A DNA stretch of 64,000 nucleotides. Source: Roseateles amylovorans (GTDB lineage Bacteria > Pseudomonadota > Gammaproteobacteria > Burkholderiales > Burkholderiaceae_C). Where the stretch lies: the NCBI RefSeq assembly GCF_025398155.2, contig NZ_CP104562.2, forward strand, positions 1,922,001 through 1,986,000. Direction: 5' to 3'. Position 1 is the stretch's first letter, and the number at the start of each line of letters is the position of its first letter. The translations under genes and the position numbers were made by a program. Below, one piece after another: positions 15,204 through 23,870 of the stretch. Under the pieces are notes generated by a model. That model worked only from the letters and a program-made list of their open reading frames with translations. It did not search any database and was not told where the DNA came from.

Positions 15204-18179
15204 ATGTCCGCCGCCAAGACTGCCGCCACCTCGGCCACCGATGCGCCGACACCGGCCGATCGCCTGACCGATCGCCGCTCCCATCGCACCACCGATCACA
15301 CCATCGACCGCCGCCACGCCGGTGAAGGCGATGCCACTTCGGTCTCCACCGGTGGGATCCAGGCCGGCCCAGGCGCCGGCGTGAAGGCGGCCGCATCCAT
15401 CGCCATGGCGCAGGGGTCGGACGTCACGGGCGACGATGCTGGCCGTTGGCGCCGCTTGGCGGGCGCCGGGGCGGGTCCTGCCGCAGGCGTCGAGGTCCAA
15501 ACCGCGCTCGGGGAGGCCGCACAGGGCGAGCACGTCGATGTGGCCGCTGCGCCCGGCACGCCGGTCCCGGCGACGCGTCAATACCGTTTCGGCGAGTTCA
15601 AGCTCCTGCCCGGCGAGCGACTGCTCTTTCGGCGCGGCACGGCCGTGGCGCTGACAGCGCGTGCCTTCCGCCTGCTGGTGGAACTGGTCGAGCATGCGGG
15701 ACGGCTGCTGTCCAAGGATGAGCTGATGCGGCGGGTCTGGCCGGGCGTGGTGGTGGAGGAGAACAACCTGGCGGTGCAGATTGCCACGCTGCGCAAGGTG
15801 CTGGGTCCGCAGGCCATCGTGACCATTGCCGGCTGCGGCTACCGCTTCGCGATGGAGGCCACCGCCGTCGATGCGGAAGACGCGCCCGCCAGTGGCCGCG
15901 CCGGCAACCTGCCCGTGCGCCTGCCGCCGCTGATCGGCCGCACCCAGGAACTGGCCAACGTGATGCGCCTGCAGGCCGAGGCGCCGCTGCTGACGCTGTG
16001 CGGCGAGGCGGGCGTCGGCAAGACGCGTTTGGCGCAGGCGGTGGCCATGTCGCTGCGCGGACGCCATGCCGACGGCGCTTGGTGGGTGGACCTGGCCGCG
16101 CTGCCGGCCGGGACCGACGTGGCCGCCGCCATCGCCCGCACGCTGGGCATCAACCTGCCGGCGGGCGGCGATCGGGTGGGCACGCTGGCGGCGCGGCTGT
16201 CGACGGTGTCGATGCTGCTGGTGCTGGACAACGCCGAGCATCTGATCGATGAGACCGGCCGGGTCGCGCAGCGGTTGGTGCAATCCACACCGGCCATTGC
16301 GGTGTTGGTCACCAGCCAGCAGCCGCTCGGGCTGGAGGGGGAGCATCTGGTGCGTCTGGGGCCTTTGCCTGTTGACGATGCCGTGGCCCTGCTGGCTCAA
16401 CGCGCCGGCGTGCAGAGAACAGGCGCAGAGGGCGCGGCCGAGTCCATGGGCATGGGCCCGACTGATGACGCTGGTGAGTCTGGCGGCGAGGCTGAAAGCG
16501 CGGCCAATCAACACGGCGCCGTGGAGCGGCGTCACGTGGACGAGGGGCTCACCGTGTGGGATGCCACCCACGCCCGGACGGCCGCTCGCATCTGCCAACG
16601 CCTGGATGGCAATCCGCTGGCGATCCAGTTGGCGGCGGCCCGTGTGCATGCCCTGGGCCTGGACGGGCTTGAAGCCCGCCTGCCGCAGCGGCTGACCCTG
16701 CTGGCGCCGGGCGAGCCAGCCCGCGCCACCCGCCGCAATGCGCTCGCGGCGGCGCTGAGCTGGTCCTGCGAGTTGCTGTCGGACCGCGAGCGTGCCGTGC
16801 TTCGCCGACTGGGCGTGTTTCCGGCCAGCTTCTCGCTGCAGGGTGCGGCGCTGGCGCTCGCGGACGATCTCTTGCCCGCAGGCCGGGTCATCGACGCCAT
16901 CCTCGCCTTGGTCGACCGCTCGCTCATCGCGGTCGAGCCGGTGGTGCCGCGGCGCTTGCGGCTGATGGAGACGATGCGCCTGTTCGCGCTGGAGCAGATG
17001 GCCGTTGCGGGAGAGACCGCCGCCATGCGGGTGCGGTGGTGTGCCGGTGTCCGGTGGTTGTTCGATGAAGCCTACGAGGAACACTGGCGGGCGCCCCAGG
17101 CCACCTGGCGTGCCCGCTACGAGCCCGAGCTCACCACGCTGTGGCCCGCGCTGGAGACGGCGATCCAGGCCTGCCCGGATGAGGCCGTGGCGCTGTTCGC
17201 GTCGTCATGGCCGGTGTGGATGATGGCCGAAGCGCAGGACCGCGCGCGAGCGATCGCGCCGCGTCTGGTGCCCTTGGTGGAGGCGCATGGGGATCCCCAG
17301 GTGCGGGCCCGGTTCTGGGAAGCCATGTCGAGAGGGCACGCGCTGGATCATCCGTCCGTGGCGCGAGACGCGTCCCGGCGCGCAGCCGCGCTTTATCGCG
17401 CCCTGGGTGATGCGCGCGGCGAGTACCTGGCGGAGGTCGAGCTGGCCTTCAACTGGCGGGTGGACGGGCCGCAGGCCCGTGAGGCGCTCGAGCGGGCCAA
17501 GGCGCTGGAGGATCCGGATTGGCCCGCCCTGGTGCTGGAGCGCGGCTGGACCACCGTCGCCATGGTGCACACCACTGCCGGCGAGCATGAGGCTGCGCGG
17601 CATGCCTTCGAGGCCGCGGTGGAGGTCTGCCGACGGGACGGCCATGAGGTCGGCATCCTGCGGGGCCTGGTGAATCTCGCCGATCTGGCGCGCGTCGAAG
17701 GTCAGCTGGCGCAAGCCGTGGCCCAGGGTGAGGCATTGCGGACGCGGCTGGCGTCCGCGCCCGCCACCGGCCTGCTGGGCACGGCCCTCACCAACCTGGT
17801 GGGCGCGCTGCTGGCCATGGATCAGACCGAGCGGGCGCAGGCGGTCAGCGAGGAATGCGCGCGGCGAATGGGGCCGCTGCTGTTCGATGCCTGCGTGTGG
17901 ACCTCGCTGGACACGCTGGGGCTGCTCCACCTGAAGCGGGGACAGGTCGAGAACGCAGCGCGGCTCGCAGGTGCGGCGGATCGCGCCTTCCGCGCCCATG
18001 GTCAGGACGCCAGACAGCCCAATGAGGCCGTCGATCAACAGCTGTTGGACGCCGGGCTCAAGGCGGCGCTTGGTGATGAGCGTCGGCAACAACTTCGGGA
18101 GGAAGGTGAGCGGATGGACGATGTCCGCGCGCTGTGCCTGGCCTTCGGGCTGTCGGCCAAGGTCGCTCGGGCAGTGTGA
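15204..18179 (+). CDS. Winged-helix (OmpR/PhoB type) regulator fused to an AAA/STAND ATPase and TPR-like repeats
   Basis: About 991 residues. After a low-complexity N-terminus, residues about 126-220 form an OmpR/PhoB-type winged helix (RAFRLLVELVEHAGRLLSKD and LRKVLGPQAIVTIAGCGYRF). A nucleotide-binding domain follows, with Walker A CGEAGVGKTR near residue 265 and Walker B-like MLLVLDNAEHL. The C-terminal half is helical with TPR-like repeats. There is no receiver domain, so this is a signal-responsive STAND-type regulator; the signal is unknown. The start is uncertain: ATG 15204 has GGGGAG about 9 nt upstream, while an in-frame ATG at 15096 would begin inside the short spacer shared with the DUF4242 gene. 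A Ser/Gly/Glu-rich insertion lies near residues 410-445. Confidence 0.88.
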   Translation: MSAAKTAATSATDAPTPADRLTDRRSHRTTDHTIDRRHAGEGDATSVSTGGIQAGPGAGVKAAASIAMAQGSDVTGDDAGRWRRLAGAGAGPAAGVEVQTALGEAAQGEHVDVAAAPGTPVPATRQYRFGEFKLLPGERLLFRRGTAVALTARAFRLLVELVEHAGRLLSKDELMRRVWPGVVVEENNLAVQIATLRKVLGPQAIVTIAGCGYRFAMEATAVDAEDAPASGRAGNLPVRLPPLIGRTQELANVMRLQAEAPLLTLCGEAGVGKTRLAQAVAMSLRGRHADGAWWVDLAALPAGTDVAAAIARTLGINLPAGGDRVGTLAARLSTVSMLLVLDNAEHLIDETGRVAQRLVQSTPAIAVLVTSQQPLGLEGEHLVRLGPLPVDDAVALLAQRAGVQRTGAEGAAESMGMGPTDDAGESGGEAESAANQHGAVERRHVDEGLTVWDATHARTAARICQRLDGNPLAIQLAAARVHALGLDGLEARLPQRLTLLAPGEPARATRRNALAAALSWSCELLSDRERAVLRRLGVFPASFSLQGAALALADDLLPAGRVIDAILALVDRSLIAVEPVVPRRLRLMETMRLFALEQMAVAGETAAMRVRWCAGVRWLFDEAYEEHWRAPQATWRARYEPELTTLWPALETAIQACPDEAVALFASSWPVWMMAEAQDRARAIAPRLVPLVEAHGDPQVRARFWEAMSRGHALDHPSVARDASRRAAALYRALGDARGEYLAEVELAFNWRVDGPQAREALERAKALEDPDWPALVLERGWTTVAMVHTTAGEHEAARHAFEAAVEVCRRDGHEVGILRGLVNLADLARVEGQLAQAVAQGEALRTRLASAPATGLLGTALTNLVGALLAMDQTERAQAVSEECARRMGPLLFDACVWTSLDTLGLLHLKRGQVENAARLAGAADRAFRAHGQDARQPNEAVDQQLLDAGLKAALGDERRQQLREEGERMDDVRALCLAFGLSAKVARAV

Positions 18180-18211
18180 ACGGGCCTCGCGGCTTCGTCC
18201 CGCCGGCCCGT
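18180..18211. terminator. Bidirectional hairpin between convergent genes
   Basis: ACGGGCC (18180-18186) pairs with GGCCCGT (18205-18211), with an inner GCGG/CCGC stem. It begins right after the stop of the plus-strand regulator and lies 19 bp beyond the stop of the convergent minus-strand gene. No T run is present, so its strength is uncertain. Confidence 0.5.
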
Positions 18212-18229
18212 CTGCACGCCGCCCGACGG

Positions 18230-18592
18230 TCAGGACGCGCGGCCGCGGGCGTCGCGGGGCGACGGATCCGGACGTCCCCCGTCATCGACCGGCGCACGGT
18301 CCTCCGTCCCGGGGCGCGACACCAGCGTCATCGTCATCGTCCCCTTGGCGGTGAGTCGCCAGGCCTGCGAGTCGGGTGCGCGCTCTACATAGCCGAGCCG
18401 CAGCAACCGATCCATCGTGGCCAGCGTCAACGGGCTGACCCGGGCCGGATCGAACGGCAGTCCGCCAAGGATCTGCAGATCGGCTTCGGTGAGATCCAAT
18501 CCATAGATCTGCTCATGGGGTGGGGGATCGCGGTCGGGACGCATGGGCTGACGGTGGCAATCGGGATGCCAGCATGCGGGTTTCTCACGCAC
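18230..18592 (-). CDS. Small hypothetical protein, possible winged-helix fold
   Basis: A 120-residue protein that I do not recognise. The N-terminus has a small Cys/His cluster (CWHPDCH). The core (GLDLTEADLQILGGLPFD, then LATMDRLLRLGYVERA and WRLTAKG) alternates helices and a terminal beta pair, in the way of a winged helix or of small MarR-like modules. The GTG at 18592 has GAGG about 7 nt upstream; an ATG at 18544 is the alternative start. Codon use fits the neighbours. It stands alone, convergent with the ATPase regulator. Real gene likely, function unknown. Confidence 0.6.
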   Translation of the reverse strand: MREKPACWHPDCHRQPMRPDRDPPPHEQIYGLDLTEADLQILGGLPFDPARVSPLTLATMDRLLRLGYVERAPDSQAWRLTAKGTMTMTLVSRPGTEDRAPVDDGGRPDPSPRDARGRAS

Positions 18593-18797
18593 AGGGCGAC
18601 CTCTTTCTGATGTCGGCAGGGCGGTGCCGGACCCCGTGCCAACGTCGAATCATGCAAAAGTTCCCGAACCCCTCGAACGCGGGTCCAGCCCCCGAAACAG
18701 GCGGGTCGCGCGCGACCTTTGCACGCGCACGGACGTCGTCATCGTCCTAAGGTTGGGGTGTCGGGCCTCGCCTCCCCGGGGCCTTCGGAGACCTGTC

Positions 18798-19085
18798 ATG
18801 AGTTTGTCCTCGTCCGGTCATTTGCAGACCGGCCTCCTCCTGGCCACGCCGTCCGCCTCGCCCTGCGAGGGGATGGACCGTTCTCGCGCCTCCGGCGCCG
18901 GTCGCTATCTGCTGCGCTTCGAATCGTTGTTCCACAGCGGTCGTGGTTTGTCCTTCCCCTGCGATGCCCACGGGCAGGTGGTGCTGGACCACCTCAGCGA
19001 GCAAGCCCGGGAAAACTACCTGTTCGCGCGCGCGGTCGTCGGCCATGAGTACGCGACGCCGGTGGTGCAGCGCTGCGACGTGTAG
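18798..19085 (+). CDS. Small conserved-type hypothetical protein
   Basis: A 95-residue protein with a Ser/Ala-rich variable N-terminus and an ordered C-terminal half (RYLLRFESLFHSGRGLSFPC, then VVLDHLSEQARENYLFARAV). From memory, similar short proteins occur in Burkholderiales, without an assigned function. No signal peptide or membrane segment is visible. GGAG lies 7 nt before the ATG at 18798, and this start is preferred over earlier in-frame codons. Confidence 0.65.
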   Translation: MSLSSSGHLQTGLLLATPSASPCEGMDRSRASGAGRYLLRFESLFHSGRGLSFPCDAHGQVVLDHLSEQARENYLFARAVVGHEYATPVVQRCDV

Positions 19086-19202
19086 CGTGCCTTCCGGGTG
19101 AGGGTGAGCGCCGTTGCGATCCCTGCGGGGTGCGACGGGGATGCCGCAAGGTCCGAAGTCCTGGACAATGCGCCCCATCCGATTCACCCCGCATGACGTT
19201 TC

Positions 19203-19448
19203 ATGAGCGACAACCAGAAACCCGAACTCCCCGATCATCTGTCCGTGGACCCGCGCAGCCCGCATTACGTGGCCGCCATCTTCGAACACAACATCGGCAT
19301 CCGCTTCAACGGCAAGGAACGCGCGGACGTCGAGGAATACTGCATCAGCGAAGGCTGGATCAAGGTCCCCGCCGGACGCACCCTGGATCGCAAAGGTCAA
19401 CCGATGATGATCAAGCTCAAGGGGCAGGTGGAAGCGTTCTACAAGTGA
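19203..19448 (+). CDS. DUF3297 family protein
   Basis: An 81-residue protein. The phrases LSVDPRSPHYV, GIRFNGKERADVEEYCISEGW and GRTLDRKGQPMMIKLKG match the proteobacterial DUF3297 family closely over the whole length. The function is unknown. It is compact, without signal peptide or membrane segment, and probably cytosolic. A GTCGG/CCGAC hairpin with an inner GGG/CCC stem (19459-19480) follows the stop but lacks a T run. Confidence 0.88.
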   Translation: MSDNQKPELPDHLSVDPRSPHYVAAIFEHNIGIRFNGKERADVEEYCISEGWIKVPAGRTLDRKGQPMMIKLKGQVEAFYK

Positions 19449-19562
19449 CATGAGGCTGGTCGGGGGTTGAGCCCGCCGACTGCTCTCCGTCGTTGGATCG
19501 TTCTTTCGTTCTTTCGTTCGTTAGATGCGCCCTGGCCAGACCGGGCCTTCCTGCTCAGGTTG

Positions 19563-19846
19563 AGCGCCGGCACGGGATGGAGGCATTCGCGCCAAGCACG
19601 AATACCCCCATCCCATACCGCAACACTTTGGCTGTGTGCCTAGGCTGTGCACCACGTCTGTTCGTTGTGAGGTGCGCGTTTGCCGCCGCTGCTGTCGTGC
19701 TGTCGTCAAGCGCCGGCACGGGACGGAGGCATTCGCGCCGAGCACGAATACCCCCATCCCGTACCGCAACACTTTGGCCGTGTGCCTAGGCTGCGCCTCG
19801 CGTCTGTTCGTTGTGAGGTGCGCGCTTGCCGCAGTTGCCGTCGTGC
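19563..19846. repeat. Two tandem copies of a ~138-bp structured extragenic repeat (146-bp period)
   Basis: Copy 1 begins at 19563 and copy 2 at 19709 (both AGCGCCGGCACGGGA...). They agree at all but about a dozen positions over roughly 138 bp. Each contains a long imperfect hairpin: GGGATGG and GGCATTCG on one side pair with CGAATACC and CCATCCC on the other (copy 1 about 19573-19613), around a 9-nt loop. Downstream each copy carries GCCTAGGC. The repeat fills most of the gene-free stretch 19449-19901 between the DUF3297 gene and the kinase gene. There is no transposase nearby. Function unknown; see findings. Confidence 0.85.
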
Positions 19847-19901
19847 ATTTTTCAGGCGCCGGCTGCACAGTCGCTCACTGCTTCGCTTGCGCTCGTCGCC
19901 G

Positions 19902-21275
19902 TCAACTTCTTGGCCAACTGATCGCGACCCAGAGGCCGCCGCCGTTGCGGTTGCCCATCGCAATACGGCCGCCGTGCGCCTCGGCAATCTCGCGCGCCAG
20001 CGCCAGGCCCAGGCCGCTGCCGCTGCGTTTGGTGGAGTAGAACGGCAGCAGCGCCTGTGAGAGCTGCGCCTCGTTCATGCCAGGGCCTCGGTCCTGCACT
20101 TCGATGCGCCATTCCGTGCGTGGGGTGCTCAGGCTGACGCTCAAGGTGACCTCGTCCTCCTGGCCCCCGGCCTCGTGGGCATTCTTCAGCAGGTTGATGA
20201 GGGCCTGTTCCAGTTGCGCCGCATCGGCCCGTGCAGGCGCAGTGGGCAGCTCGCCCACGATTCGGAAGCGGTAGTGATCGGAGAGTCGGTCCAGGAACTG
20301 CGGCCAGTCGATCGCGGCAAGGACCGGCGCCGGCAGCTTGGCGAAGGCCGCATAGCCGGAGAGAAACGCATGCAGATGGGCCGCCCGCTCGCCGATGCTG
20401 GCAAAGACACCCGGCACCCGCTCGAACTGCCCGCGTCGTGCCAGCTCCGCGCCGCTGTGGGCCAGGGAGGAGATCGGCGCCAGTGAGTTGTTCAGCTCAT
20501 GGCTGATCACCCGGATCACCCGCTTCCAGCTCGCCACCTCCTGGCGCGACAGCTCCCGCGTCATGCGTCGCAGCAGCCGCAGTCGATGCGGTTGCCCTTG
20601 CAGGCGAAAGTCCCGCAGCGACAGATGGAAGCGCTCTTCCTGACCGTCCAGCATCACGCTGAACAAGCCATCCTGCACGCCCGTGAGCGCCGATCGCCAG
20701 TCCTGCGGTGCCTGGGACAGCACCTCGTCCAGTGGCCGCCCAGCGAGGCCTCGACCCTGGTCCAGCAACTGGCGCGCCGCGATGTTGGCGTAGGCCACCC
20801 GTTCCTGCGCATCGGTCAGCAGCAGGGCGACCGGGGTGTTCTGCACCACCGTGTCCAACAAGAGTTCGCGCTGCGCCAGATGCCGCCGCTGCTCCCGCAG
20901 CGCCTGCCCCAGCTCGCTGTGCAGCTGCATCAGGCTGGCCAGCTCGGACAGCCCGCCCGGTGGATCCGCCGCAATGGCACTGCCGAATTCACCGTCGCGG
21001 TAACTCAGCACCGTGCTTTCAAGCGCGCGCAGCAAGCGGGTCAGCGGCGCCAGCAATGCGCTGGCCAAGGCCCACGCCAGCGGCACCAGCAGCGCGAGCG
21101 TGATCAGCAAAGCGGCGCCGCTCCACGGCGTCAACGCGGCATGACCGGCCCACGCCGCGATCGCGGGCAGGGGCCAGATCGTCAATCCGGCATGGATGAG
21201 CAAGCCGGCGCCGCCCGCCGACAACAGGTAGAGCGTCAGGCGCAGCCGCAGCGAATGGCGCCAACCCCCGCGCAT
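19902..21275 (-). CDS. Sensor histidine kinase of the efflux operon
   Basis: A 457-residue membrane kinase. Two hydrophobic segments near the N-terminus (about residues 8-30 and 45-70) are followed by a HAMP-like stretch, a PAS domain (VVQNTPVALLLTDAQERVAY) and the kinase core: phospho-acceptor His in VISHELNNSLAPI, N box LINLLKNAHEAGG, G boxes DRGPGM and GSGLGLALAREIAEAHGG. It resembles NtrY-like kinases that partner sigma-54 activators. The ATG at 21275 overlaps the stop of the regulator gene by one base (TGATG), so this is the last gene of the operon. The signal may be the compound or stress handled by the transporter; that is inference. Confidence 0.93.
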   Translation of the reverse strand: MRGGWRHSLRLRLTLYLLSAGGAGLLIHAGLTIWPLPAIAAWAGHAALTPWSGAALLITLALLVPLAWALASALLAPLTRLLRALESTVLSYRDGEFGSAIAADPPGGLSELASLMQLHSELGQALREQRRHLAQRELLLDTVVQNTPVALLLTDAQERVAYANIAARQLLDQGRGLAGRPLDEVLSQAPQDWRSALTGVQDGLFSVMLDGQEERFHLSLRDFRLQGQPHRLRLLRRMTRELSRQEVASWKRVIRVISHELNNSLAPISSLAHSGAELARRGQFERVPGVFASIGERAAHLHAFLSGYAAFAKLPAPVLAAIDWPQFLDRLSDHYRFRIVGELPTAPARADAAQLEQALINLLKNAHEAGGQEDEVTLSVSLSTPRTEWRIEVQDRGPGMNEAQLSQALLPFYSTKRSGSGLGLALAREIAEAHGGRIAMGNRNGGGLWVAISWPRS

Positions 21276-22609
21276 CAGGCGTCCAGACCGTAACGTTCCA
21301 TCCGCCGGTACAAGGCCTGGCGCGACAGCCCCAGGCTTTGCGCCGCCCGGCTCACCACGCCCGAAGCCGCTTCCAGCGCCGCGATGACGGTCTCCCGGCT
21401 GGGCTCGTCGAGGTTGCGCGTGGCCGCCGGCACGGCGGCTGGAAGGGCCAGGTCTTGCTCGGTGATCAGCTGATTCGGCGCCAGCAGCGCCGCCCGTTCG
21501 ATCACGTTCTTCAGCTCCCGCACATTCCCCGGCCAAGCATGCGCCATCAGGGCTTCGCGGGCGCCATCGCTGAGCTGCGCCCGACCCGCGAGGAAGTGAT
21601 CGGCCAGCGGCAGGATGTCCTGCGGCCGTTCGGCCAGCCCGGGCAGGGCGATCTCGATCACATTGAGGCGGTAGTACAGATCCTCACGGAAGCTGCCCGC
21701 CCGCACCATCGCCCGCAAATCCGCATTCGTGGCGGACAGCACCCGCACCGTGGTCTGCCGCGTGCGGCTGGAGCCCAGTCGCTCGAACTGGCCGGTCTCC
21801 AGGACCCGCAGCAGCTTGACCTGACCGGCGAGCGGCAGGTTGCCGATCTCGTCCAGAAAGAGGGTGCCGCCATCGGCCCGCTCGAAGCGACCCTCGCGCG
21901 CCCGCGCCGCACCGGTGAAGGCACCGCTGTCGGCACCGAACAGCTCGGCCTCGATCAGCTCGCCTGGCAGTGCGCCGCAGTTGATGGCGACAAACGGGCC
22001 GTCCCGCACTGACGAGTTCTCATGCACGATCGCCGCGATTCGTTCCTTGCCGCTGCCGTTGGGCCCGGTGATCAGCACGGGTGCCGCAGCCCGCGCCACC
22101 TGGCATGCCAGCTCCAGGCAATGCAGCAGCGCCGGCGACTCCACCACCAATCCGTTGAGCCGATGGCGTTGGAGCAAGGCCTCCTTGCGCTGTCGCAGCG
22201 CCTGTCGGTTCTGGCGCAGCTCGCGGTTGTTCTCGCCCAGCTCCAGCAGGTTCTCGACGGTGGCCAGCAGCTTCGCATCGTCCCAGGGCTTGGCCAGGTA
22301 GTCGGCCGCGCCCGCCTTGACCAGCGCTACCGCCTGCTCCAGTTGGGTCCAGGCCGTCAGCAGGATCACCGGCAGATCCGGATGCGCCGCCCGGATCCGC
22401 TGGAACAGGCCGCGGCCTTCCTCACCCGAGGTGGTGTCGGCGCTGAAGTTCATGTCCTGGATCACCAGGTCCACCCGCTGCTGCGACAGCACCGCCAGCC
22501 CGGCCTCCGGATCGGCGGCATAGAGCGGCTCGATGTCGTGCAGCGACAGCAGCAGCGTCAGCGCTTCGCCGACGGCAGGGTGGTCATCGATGATCAGGAC
22601 GGTTCGCAT
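21275..22609 (-). CDS. NtrC-family sigma-54-dependent response regulator
   Basis: A 444-residue enhancer-binding protein. Receiver about residues 1-125 (VLIIDDHPAV, Asp in VIQDMNFSAD, Lys in YLAKPWDD). AAA+ domain about 150-380 with Walker A GPNGSGKERIA, the sigma-54 contact loop GAFTGA, and Walker B-like GGTLFLDEIGNL. A Fis-type helix-turn-helix ends the protein (AAQSLGLSRQALYRRMERYG). All parts needed for activating RNA polymerase-sigma-54 are present. A consensus sigma-54 promoter precedes the first gene of the same operon (28686-28701), so it very probably controls its own operon. Confidence 0.95.
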   Translation of the reverse strand: MRTVLIIDDHPAVGEALTLLLSLHDIEPLYAADPEAGLAVLSQQRVDLVIQDMNFSADTTSGEEGRGLFQRIRAAHPDLPVILLTAWTQLEQAVALVKAGAADYLAKPWDDAKLLATVENLLELGENNRELRQNRQALRQRKEALLQRHRLNGLVVESPALLHCLELACQVARAAAPVLITGPNGSGKERIAAIVHENSSVRDGPFVAINCGALPGELIEAELFGADSGAFTGAARAREGRFERADGGTLFLDEIGNLPLAGQVKLLRVLETGQFERLGSSRTRQTTVRVLSATNADLRAMVRAGSFREDLYYRLNVIEIALPGLAERPQDILPLADHFLAGRAQLSDGAREALMAHAWPGNVRELKNVIERAALLAPNQLITEQDLALPAAVPAATRNLDEPSRETVIAALEAASGVVSRAAQSLGLSRQALYRRMERYGLDA

Positions 22610-22631
22610 GGACGGCGCAGCATATCAACAC

Positions 22632-23861
22632 TCAACCGCCGCGCAGCGCCACCACCGGCGGCAGCGCAGCCGCCCGGCGCGCCGGACCGAACACCGCAAT
22701 CTGCCCCAGCGTCCACAGCACCAGCGCCCCGATCGGCAGGTAGAGGGCCGGCAGCCGTGGCAGCTCGTAATAACGCATCAGCAGCAGGCTGATGCCGTAG
22801 GCACCCACCATGCCGATGACGATGCCCACCGTGCTCAGCAGCAGGTTCTCGGTCTGGAAGTAGCGCAGGATCTGGCCGCGGGTCGCGCCCAGCGCCCGCC
22901 GGGTGCCGATCATCCGGGTGCGCTGTTGCACCCAGAAGCTGGCCAGTCCGACAATGCCGAACGCGGTCACCACGAGCAAGCCGACGCACACGCCGGCCAG
23001 CAACTGGATCATCGACCGGTCCTGACGGTAGTACGCATCGCGCTGATCACTCAGCAGCTTTTGCTCGCGCACCAGGCGCTTCATGCCGGGGCTGTTGTGC
23101 AGCAGCTTCTCAGCGGCGGCCTTGAGCGCAGCCTCGCGTTGCGCCGGATCCACCCGAAGCAGGTAGCTGCCGGACCGATAACCCGGTCGCAGCGGCAGGA
23201 TCATCGTGTTCGCGCTCGATTCCTCGCCGCTGCCCGGATTCGGCGCGACCAGCCGGTCCACCACGCCGACGATGCGATGCGGCTCGTCGCTGAACACATA
23301 CAGGCCTTGCCCCAGCGCCGACCCGTTGGGAAACAGCCGGCGCGCCATCTCGCGGTTGATGATGATGGCGGGCACCTGCGGCGGATTGGCGCCTTCCAGA
23401 CGCGACATCTCCACGAACTCCGACGGCAGGAAATCCCGTCCCTCGGTCAGCCGGAGGCCGGACGTCTCCAGGAAGTTTTCCCCGGCCAGATAGTTGGCCG
23501 CGGTCAAGTTGGCATTCTCGTTGTCGCCGGGCCGCAGCCGCACGCCAGAGTAGCTGGACTGCTGCCCGTACGGGATCTGGTTGGCGATCGAGACCTGCTT
23601 CACGCCCGGAATCTGGCGCAGGGCCTGCAGGTCCGATTGGGTCTGCGGTCCGTCGTTGTCGACGCGGGTCATGCCGGAGACCTGCATGACGATGAGCTCG
23701 TCCTCGGCCAGACCGGAGGGCTCGCTGATGCGGTCGATCCGCTCGCTGATGAGGAACAGCGCGTTGCAGACAATCGCGCAGGTCAACGCGATCTGCAGCA
23801 CGATCAGGCCCGCGGCGGTCTTGTGACGCTTGAGCGTCGAGAGGATAGGCAGGATGTCCAT
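22632..23861 (-). CDS. ABC transporter permease, MacB/FtsX type (second permease)
   Basis: A 409-residue inner-membrane protein with the four-helix MacB/FtsX layout: one N-terminal helix (about 18-40), a large periplasmic domain (MacB_PCD-like, about 45-280) and three C-terminal helices (from LAGVCVGLLVVTAFGIVGL onward). The coupling segment IGTRRALGATRGQILRYF is typical of the family. Its start lies 9 nt after the stop of the other permease. Two different half-permeases with one ATPase suggest a heterodimeric membrane part. Confidence 0.92.
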   Translation of the reverse strand: MDILPILSTLKRHKTAAGLIVLQIALTCAIVCNALFLISERIDRISEPSGLAEDELIVMQVSGMTRVDNDGPQTQSDLQALRQIPGVKQVSIANQIPYGQQSSYSGVRLRPGDNENANLTAANYLAGENFLETSGLRLTEGRDFLPSEFVEMSRLEGANPPQVPAIIINREMARRLFPNGSALGQGLYVFSDEPHRIVGVVDRLVAPNPGSGEESSANTMILPLRPGYRSGSYLLRVDPAQREAALKAAAEKLLHNSPGMKRLVREQKLLSDQRDAYYRQDRSMIQLLAGVCVGLLVVTAFGIVGLASFWVQQRTRMIGTRRALGATRGQILRYFQTENLLLSTVGIVIGMVGAYGISLLLMRYYELPRLPALYLPIGALVLWTLGQIAVFGPARRAAALPPVVALRGG

Positions 23862-23870
23862 CAGGTCACC

